From NCBI GenBank assembly GCA_016932715.1, contig JAFGCG010000070.1, forward strand, positions 1 to 46,125: a stretch of 46,125 bases of DNA, in the 5' to 3' direction. This stretch comes from Anaerolineales bacterium (GTDB taxonomy: Bacteria > Chloroflexota > Anaerolineae > Anaerolineales > Villigracilaceae). The position numbers and the translations under genes were made by a program. The notes beneath the pieces were generated by a model that saw nothing but the letters and a program-made list of their open reading frames with translations, was not told the origin of the DNA and did no database searches. Shown here piece by piece: positions 41,159 to 46,125 of this stretch. Numbering within the stretch: position 1 is the stretch's first letter; each line of letters starts with the position of its first letter.

Positions 41159-42299
41159 TTTGACGGCGAGGAAGACCGATAAGCAGTGCAACTGGACCCA
41201 GTAAAAGAATCCACATGGCGGTTTGGAGGCTGAACTGATCAGCGAGGAAGCCAATCAGGAAGGGGAAAAATCTCGCCAGCGGAGCCGTGACGGAACCAAG
41301 TGCCATGACGCTCGCACTTTGTCCGGGCAGGCTTGAGTATAACCTTCCCTGCAAAATAGGATACCAGCCCGTGTTGAACAGGTTGACCCCGATTACAAGG
41401 ATAAGCTTGAAAACGAATCCTGGTACAAGAAGAAAAACAGCAAACGCAAACAGCTCCAGCAAGGCGGTGATACGCATGAACCTGATCGAATCTTTCTGGC
41501 GATCGATGAGAGGGATAAAAAGAAAATCAGTTATGAGCCCCATCGCCAGCCAAACAGTCACGGCGACGCCGGCCTGGATCTCCGTCACACGTGCGACATC
41601 GACAAAATACAGGGCAAGGTAGCTGAAGAGGACATCCATCATCAAATCTGCAAATTCGAGCAGGAGCAGCCAGCGCCAAACTTCCACGCGTTTGAGCGCC
41701 AGGAACGCGGCCCGGAATCCTTCGAAGACCACGCCCAGGGACGGGAAGGACGGAGCGGAAACCGGGTCGGGAGGCACATATCTTAACGCCGCGAGCAGGC
41801 AGAGGGTCGACAACGAAGCGAGCGCGGCGAACGTCCCGCGCCATCCCAGACCGAAGTACACAAACAATCCCAGAAGCAACGGACCGGTCAAAAGCCCAAG
41901 TGACCCGGCAAATGTCCAGCGCGCCATATTTTGTTCGCGGCGAGTTGTATCCGAGTCCATCAGGGCGGCTTGTGAGAGGCTGACGAACGCGCCGGAGGCG
42001 GGGAAGAAGAGGATAAAGGAGGCAAGAAGAAAGAGGAAAGAATAGCTGACACTTGTCATAAAAAGCGAAATAGTAAACAGGATGCCGCCTGCAATGATAA
42101 GAGCACGGCGTTTCCAGACATCACCGAGAATCCCGATAAAAGGTTCGATAAACGCGGCAAGGATCCCCGGCAGGCTCAGCAGCAAACCGATCTGTGTGTA
42201 GGTGAGATGGAGGTCGTCGCGAATAAAAGGCAGTGCAATTTCACCTACGCCAAAGGTAAGCTCGTCGACAAATTCGATGAGAAGATAAATGATATTCAT
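41127..42299 (-). CDS. MFS transporter
   Basis: Membrane protein of 390 aa with about 12 hydrophobic segments. LLSLPGILAAFIEPFIGILGDVWKRRALI is the typical loop 2-3 motif of the major facilitator superfamily (GxxGDxxxRR). Drug efflux or another substrate cannot be told. The final residues (about RQTPLLPGEGQG) come from a dispersed repeat that supplies the stop codon. Start at ATG 42299, with no clear ribosome site. The hemW start lies 22 nt beyond its stop, so the two may be co-transcribed. Confidence 0.85.
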   Translation of the reverse strand: MNIIYLLIEFVDELTFGVGEIALPFIRDDLHLTYTQIGLLLSLPGILAAFIEPFIGILGDVWKRRALIIAGGILFTISLFMTSVSYSFLFLLASFILFFPASGAFVSLSQAALMDSDTTRREQNMARWTFAGSLGLLTGPLLLGLFVYFGLGWRGTFAALASLSTLCLLAALRYVPPDPVSAPSFPSLGVVFEGFRAAFLALKRVEVWRWLLLLEFADLMMDVLFSYLALYFVDVARVTEIQAGVAVTVWLAMGLITDFLFIPLIDRQKDSIRFMRITALLELFAFAVFLLVPGFVFKLILVIGVNLFNTGWYPILQGRLYSSLPGQSASVMALGSVTAPLARFFPFLIGFLADQFSLQTAMWILLLGPVALLIGLPRRQTPLLPGEGQG

Positions 42300-42824
42300 T
42301 GGGAACTGCCGCCTGGCAACAGCGCAGGATTATAGTTCATCCCACCAAATGTCAGCAGGATCTTCCGAAAAGGTGACATTTCGTCCCGTGCAGGAAAGAG
42401 ACCCTGGGAAAAGATTGACATTCCGGCAGGACATAGTATAAATGCCCGGCGAGAGTCTGTCCGAAGACTGGTTCACTCGTTACGCAAGTATGGCGTTCTC
42501 GAAGTCCGGGCAAGCCTCCATTCCAGCCGCTAATTTACAAACAATTCGCGATCATTCGTGGTAATTCGCGGCTTCTCCTTCGACTTTGAGAAGACCATAG
42601 TTACGCAAGGCGCACATCCTGCGGATCGCTTTGAAATGAAAAGAGCGTGTTTTCGGGTGGGGTCCAGCAAATTAGAAGGGACAGGCTCGTCCCCACGGCG
42701 CGCTCGCGCCTGACGGCGAATTTCGACGCGGCGCAATGGCAGGCATTGTTCGGAAAGGATCAATACAGAATCTTGTGCGAGAAATTGCCGGTGCCCAAAT
42801 AAGACAGACTCAGGCAACAATCTG
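42300..42824. other. Intergenic region without a convincing gene
   Basis: About 525 nt between the MFS start and the promoters of the methyltransferase operon. It holds a direct repeat (AATTCGCGATCATTCGTGG followed by AATTCGCGG, 42540-42572) of the low-complexity dispersed type. Short open frames exist on both strands but none has a start signal. Possibly debris of decayed genes. Confidence 0.5.
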
Positions 42825-42900
42825 TTGACGGCTTCTCGAATAAAAAGTTACAATTCCTTTCATATTAGAAAGGTTCTTTTTTTGGGATTCTCCGTATAAT
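42825..42900 (+). promoter_or_regulatory. Promoter region of the methyltransferase/kinase operon
   Basis: TTGACG (42825-42830), 18 nt, TACAAT (42849-42854) resembles the brnTA promoter. A second -10, perfect TATAAT at 42895-42900, lies nearer the gene, leaving a leader of about 50 nt. Either or both may be used. Confidence 0.6.
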
Positions 42901-42955
42901 TAATCGGTGATTCCGTTGCAATTAAAATTCCCTATCAAACATGGAGTAGACAGAC

Positions 42956-43759
42956 ATGCCTCAAGACAACATTGCTGATCCCAGCAAACCCTCTCCCGGG
43001 CGAGTATACGATTATCTTCTCGGCGGCAATCACAATTTTGAAGTAGACCGCCAGTCAGCAGAGCAAGTGTTGAAAATTATGCCTTTCGCTGGTAAGTTTT
43101 CCCGCCTGCAGCGCTGGGCATTGCAGGATATTGCCGTCGAACTGAGCGAGAGACGCGGTTACGATGTCATCATTGATTTTGCCTCTGGCTTGCCAACTAT
43201 GGATAATGTCCATTATAAGGTTCAAAAAGGCACGATGGTGATCTATTCAGATTCTGACCCGGTAGTCGTGGAATATGCGCGCGACATTCTAAAAGACACT
43301 TCCGATGTGTATTTTTTTCAGGCGGATGCTCGTCATCCGGAAGAATTGCTTAGCCGACCTGAAGTAGAGAAAATCCTGGCTGGCAGGCGAAAAGTGGGGC
43401 TTGTTTACTGGGGTATTAGTGTCTTTTTGTCGGACAACGATATTGCACATGCAGCCCGCTACCTATATGACTGGGCAGCTCCCGGCAGTTGTTTTGCATT
43501 CAATGCGCAAGGGGCAGATGTGAATCCTGAAGACCCCGCTTTAAAACAAGGAATGGAAATCTACAAACGAATGGGACAAGACACCTTCCCTCGCTCATTA
43601 AAAGAATATCAGGAATTGCTCAAGCCCTGGCAGCCTGATGCGCAAGGTTTCATCCCTTTGCTGGAGTGGCATGGATTTGAACAGTCCGAGTTAGGCAAGG
43701 AAGATGTTGCCGCATATGGGCCTATGGGCGGCGGCTACGGCGCTTATCTGATCAAATAG
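42956..43759 (+). CDS. SAM-dependent methyltransferase, DUF574 (Methyltransf_19) type
   Basis: Protein of 267 aa. SPGRVYDYLLGGNHNFEVDRQSAE is the hallmark of this family, common in Actinobacteria. VIIDFASGLPTMDNVH and MVIYSDSDPVVVEYAR form the SAM-binding Rossmann part, then YFFQADARHPEELL and a closing GGGYGAYLIK. The substrate is unknown for the family. GGAG lies 9 nt before the ATG. It is the first gene of an apparent operon with the sensor, kinase and regulator genes (35-nt gap to the next). Confidence 0.9.
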   Translation: MPQDNIADPSKPSPGRVYDYLLGGNHNFEVDRQSAEQVLKIMPFAGKFSRLQRWALQDIAVELSERRGYDVIIDFASGLPTMDNVHYKVQKGTMVIYSDSDPVVVEYARDILKDTSDVYFFQADARHPEELLSRPEVEKILAGRRKVGLVYWGISVFLSDNDIAHAARYLYDWAAPGSCFAFNAQGADVNPEDPALKQGMEIYKRMGQDTFPRSLKEYQELLKPWQPDAQGFIPLLEWHGFEQSELGKEDVAAYGPMGGGYGAYLIK

Positions 43760-43794
43760 TGCAGATTGCAATTGCCAAAAGGACATAGAACCTT

Positions 43795-44265
43795 ATGGAA
43801 AATACAAGTTCGGCGCAATCTGAACAATTGCTGGCTTTGCTTGCGCAACAAGTGGAGGATCAGCGCGCTGATCTGGTCGATCGTTATCTTGGCGTTTTGC
43901 GAGAGTCCCTGTTTTCCAGCCGCGCAGAGGTACGTCCCAGCGCGCTGAAAAGCATTGCCGCAGATGAAGTTGAAACCTTGCTTCGTTTTTTAAGGCGAGC
44001 GGAATCTTCCACTGCAAAACGCGGCGAACAGCTGCACCAGGCAGGTTTTAATGCAAGAGCAATGTTGAAGTTGAGCCGGGCGACGCGCCAATTCCTGCTC
44101 GAGCATTCGGAGGATGGTCAAATCGCTCCCATGTTGGAAATCATCGATGGTTACGAGACAGGAATCATCGAGGGTTTTATACAAAGCATTGAGGACACCA
44201 ATAAAATCGAGCGCGTGCAACTGGAGCGCGTGCTCAACGCCCTTCATCAGAGTGGCGACAAATGA
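43795..44265 (+). CDS. Stand-alone sensor domain (RsbRD_N-like)
   Basis: All-helical soluble protein of 156 aa. It matches the N-terminal 150 residues of the kinase encoded next: LLAQQVEDQRADLVDRY here, FLAQQVEANRADLINSY there, followed by SLFSSRAEVRP / NLFSNRSEVHP and then AADEVETLLRFL / AAEEVEALLRYL. The pattern resembles the N-terminal domain of RsbRD-type stress proteins, but the call is tentative. It has no output domain, so it may pair with or antagonise the kinase sensor. GGACA precedes the ATG; the kinase starts 21 nt later. Confidence 0.8.
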   Translation: MENTSSAQSEQLLALLAQQVEDQRADLVDRYLGVLRESLFSSRAEVRPSALKSIAADEVETLLRFLRRAESSTAKRGEQLHQAGFNARAMLKLSRATRQFLLEHSEDGQIAPMLEIIDGYETGIIEGFIQSIEDTNKIERVQLERVLNALHQSGDK

Positions 44266-44286
44266 AGTGAGTTATGGGGATCACTG

Positions 44287-45501
44287 ATGGAAACTGAGAC
44301 CCCAATGCGAACTGATCTGGCGAATTTCCTCGCTCAGCAGGTGGAAGCTAATCGCGCCGATCTGATCAACAGTTACCGTCGAAGCCTGCAGGAAAACCTA
44401 TTCAGCAACCGCAGTGAAGTACACCCGCGCGAGTTGGCGAACATCGCGGCGGAGGAAGTTGAAGCGCTTCTTCGTTACTTGCACGATCCTTCTTTTCCCA
44501 CTCTGGAGCATGGCGACAAGTTTTGTGAAAGAGGTTTTAGTGAACAGGCATTGCTGGGATTGGCACAGGCAACGCGTCAATTTTTCCTAACCCACTTTAC
44601 AGGCAATGATGTGGTAGAGACGCTCAATATTATTGGTCGCTATCAGAGTGGTGTAGTGCAAGGCTTCATCAAAGCTCGCGAACAAATGATCCTTGAAGAA
44701 CAGGAACGCATCCGCGGCGCTTTGCAGGTTGCCGTCAGCCGCTACACGGTCGAGATCAAGGAAGTCCAGGATCTCGCGCAGAAGGCAAATGAAGCCAACG
44801 AGTTCAAAACTCAGTTCATTGCGCGGATGAGTCATGAACTGCGAACCCCCCTGGGCGCTTTACTGGGTCTGGCGGAGATGCTGCAACAGAGTGTCTATGG
44901 TCCGCTGACTCCACCTCAGCAGGACATCGTGCGGCGCGTCATCGATAATGCCCAGGAACTGAAGCAGCTGTTCACAGAACTTCTGGATCAATCGCACATC
45001 GAGTCGGGGCAGATCCGCCTAAAGGCAAGGCGTTTTTCGCCGGAGGCGCTGGCGAGAAAAGTGAACTCGAACTATCTGGCGATGGCTCTCCAAAAGGGAT
45101 TGTCCATGCACGTGGAGGTGGACCCCGGGCTGCCCGAGACGCTCATCGGCGACGAGACACGCGTCCAACAGGTCTTATCGAACCTGGTCGTCAATGCCAT
45201 CAAGTTCACCAGAAGGGGCGGGGTCACGATCCGGGTCTTCAAACAGGATCCTTCCCATTGGGCGCTGCAAGTCAACGACACAGGTATCGGCATCGACGCT
45301 GCAGATCAGGCCCGTATCTTCGAACCGTTCCGGCAAGCCGATGAAAGTACGAGCCGACAATACGGCGGGGTGGGGCTGGGGCTGGCAATCGCCGGGCAGC
45401 TGGTGGAAGCCATGGAAGGTTCCATCCGCGTGGAAAGCAAACCCGGGCAGGGCAGCACCTTTACCGTGAGCCTCCCCATCCGGAAAAGTGAGGACGAATG
45501 A
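44287..45501 (+). CDS. Cytoplasmic sensor histidine kinase
   Basis: Protein of 404 aa without membrane segments. Residues 1-150 are the helical sensor domain also encoded alone by the previous gene; a coiled-coil linker (about 135-175) follows; then HisKA with the phosphorylated His183 (SHELRTPLG) and a HATPase domain: N box QVLSNLVVNAIKFT, G1 VNDTGIGID, F box FEPFRQAD and G2 GGVGLGLAI. It should phosphorylate the receiver encoded by the overlapping next gene. The start at 44287 could also be the ATG at 44305. Confidence 0.93.
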   Translation: METETPMRTDLANFLAQQVEANRADLINSYRRSLQENLFSNRSEVHPRELANIAAEEVEALLRYLHDPSFPTLEHGDKFCERGFSEQALLGLAQATRQFFLTHFTGNDVVETLNIIGRYQSGVVQGFIKAREQMILEEQERIRGALQVAVSRYTVEIKEVQDLAQKANEANEFKTQFIARMSHELRTPLGALLGLAEMLQQSVYGPLTPPQQDIVRRVIDNAQELKQLFTELLDQSHIESGQIRLKARRFSPEALARKVNSNYLAMALQKGLSMHVEVDPGLPETLIGDETRVQQVLSNLVVNAIKFTRRGGVTIRVFKQDPSHWALQVNDTGIGIDAADQARIFEPFRQADESTSRQYGGVGLGLAIAGQLVEAMEGSIRVESKPGQGSTFTVSLPIRKSEDE

Positions 45502-45908
45502 ACGAACAGCCAGCAGAGACAAAACCCATTGCCATCGTTATCGAGGACGACGCAGACCAGAACCTGGTCTTCACGATGGCATTGAACAAGGCAGGTTATG
45601 TGACCGAGTCCATCTACAACGGGACCAATGCGCAGCAGCGGCTGAAAGAGGTCGTGCCTCATCTGGTCGTACTGGATCTGCGCATGCCGGACATCGATGG
45701 AAATGTCATCCTTGCCCAGATCCGCAGGGATGAACGGCTTTCAAACGTGAATGTCATTCTTGCCACTGCGGACGCCGCCTTTGCCGATGCGCTCCAATCG
45801 CAGGCGGAACTGGTCCTGTTGAAACCGGTAAGTTTCTCGCAACTGTCCGAACTCGCCGACCGCTTCAAACTAAGGAAGAGGCGACATAATCCCGATCCAC
45901 CGCGCTGA
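45498..45908 (+). CDS. Receiver-only response regulator
   Basis: Single CheY-like receiver domain of 136 aa, overlapping the kinase stop by 4 nt (ATGA). Acidic pocket E16-D17-D18 (VIEDDAD), phosphoacceptor D60 (VVLDLRMPD), conserved Thr near position 90 (ILATAD) and K109 (LLKPVS). No DNA-binding or enzymatic output follows, only a short basic tail. Output must be through a protein partner, perhaps the methyltransferase or the stand-alone sensor. Confidence 0.92.
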   Translation: MNEQPAETKPIAIVIEDDADQNLVFTMALNKAGYVTESIYNGTNAQQRLKEVVPHLVVLDLRMPDIDGNVILAQIRRDERLSNVNVILATADAAFADALQSQAELVLLKPVSFSQLSELADRFKLRKRRHNPDPPR

Positions 45909-45941
45909 AGAATTTGCTCCAGCCGTATGCCAGATTAAAAC

Positions 45942-45980
45942 AAAAATCTCCGGGTTCCTCAAAACACCCGGAGATTTTTT
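45942..45980. terminator. Bidirectional rho-independent terminator
   Basis: AAAAATCTCCGGGT (45942-45955) and ACCCGGAGATTTTT (45966-45979) pair perfectly over 14 bp around a 10-nt loop, with A/T flanks on both sides. It serves both convergent genes. Confidence 0.9.
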
Positions 45981-45981
45981 C

Positions 45982-46125
45982 TTACACCAGTATCCTGACC
46001 GGATTTTCCAAAAACTCCGCCAGTTTCTGCACCTTCGGCTGCGCTGCCTCGGCGCCATCGCTGACGCGGTGGTCCACGGAGATGGTGGCTTTCACGCAGA
46101 GCGGCCAGCCGACTTTCCTACACCA
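45982..46125 (-). CDS. 2-oxoacid dehydrogenase acyltransferase (E2), C-terminal end only
   Basis: The last 47 codons of a gene that continues past the window. The frame reads VKATISVDHRVSDGAEAAQ and ends LAEFLENPVRILV. DHRVSDGA is the active-site motif (catalytic His and Asp) of the E2 acyltransferase domain of pyruvate, 2-oxoglutarate or branched-chain dehydrogenase complexes; ENPVRILV is the usual C-terminus. Which complex it belongs to cannot be told. Confidence 0.88.
   Translation of the reverse strand, partial: WCRKVGWPLCVKATISVDHRVSDGAEAAQPKVQKLAEFLENPVRILV

Noticed and set aside
42647..42802. Plus-strand frame from GTG with a protein-like tail (FDAAQWQALFGKDQYRIL)
   Set aside because: Only 51 codons, no ribosome site, Arg-rich start overlapping repeat-like sequence. 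May be the end of a decayed gene, but cannot be supported.
42530..42820. Minus-strand open frame of 96 codons
   Set aside because: Runs through dispersed repeats, has no ribosome site and no family resemblance.
45870..46058. Minus-strand open frame of 62 codons at the window end
   Set aside because: Out-of-frame shadow of the E2 acyltransferase gene and runs through the terminator.

Overview
The window looks like part of a Chloroflexota genome, most likely class Anaerolineae. The basis is gene content and style, not a database match: an RpoB with a large lineage-type insert, a bifunctional FtcD, many lipoproteins with Thr/Pro-rich linkers, UMF1 and LLM-oxidoreductase families, and a very large number of short dispersed intergenic repeats. 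No tRNA, rRNA, CRISPR array, transposase, phage gene or origin was found.

Layout. 1-9.4 kb: rpoB (minus strand) opposite a UMF1-type transporter; a minus-strand run ftcD, M23 lipoprotein, dcd; then a brnT-brnA toxin-antitoxin pair with a clear promoter and operator. 9.5-14.8 kb: a DUF1349 protein, an AlkZ-like winged-helix protein, a DUF1697 protein, then a tight run of cytochrome b5-like protein, GH13 glucosidase, YHS-like protein and DUF402 protein. 14.9-20.8 kb: a formate dehydrogenase locus of fdhD, a fused NuoE/NuoF-type diaphorase, and a formate dehydrogenase alpha subunit that reads through an in-frame UGA as selenocysteine, followed by a SECIS hairpin. Together these should make an NAD-linked formate dehydrogenase / CO2 reductase. 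20.9-27 kb: an MFS transporter and three tandem cell-wall lipoproteins with LysM, lysozyme-like helical and LasA-type M23 regions. 27-35.6 kb: OsmC, a TlpA-like thioredoxin, a cNMP-binding protein, a three-gene membrane/toastrack operon, a pentaheme cytochrome lipoprotein, an LLM oxidoreductase, and a divergent pair (AlkZ-related protein and alkaline-phosphatase-fold enzyme) whose start codons are only 22 nt apart around one palindromic -10 box. 36-39.6 kb: three tandem paralogous lipoproteins of unknown function. 39.7-46.1 kb: hemW, an MFS transporter, then a four-gene signalling operon (DUF574-type methyltransferase, stand-alone sensor domain, histidine kinase with the same sensor domain, receiver-only response regulator) and the 3' end of a 2-oxoacid dehydrogenase E2 gene.

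The most notable points are: (i) the Sec-formate dehydrogenase, which an automatic annotation would split in two; (ii) dispersed repeats sitting in frame inside real genes, four of them in hemW and others in fdhA, the GH13 gene and an MFS gene; (iii) several start codons 6-8 nt after a -10 box, which implies leaderless mRNAs, including one shared divergent promoter; (iv) a threefold repeat inside the RpoB insert; (v) two triplicated lipoprotein families and the methyltransferase/sensor/kinase operon, whose functions are open.
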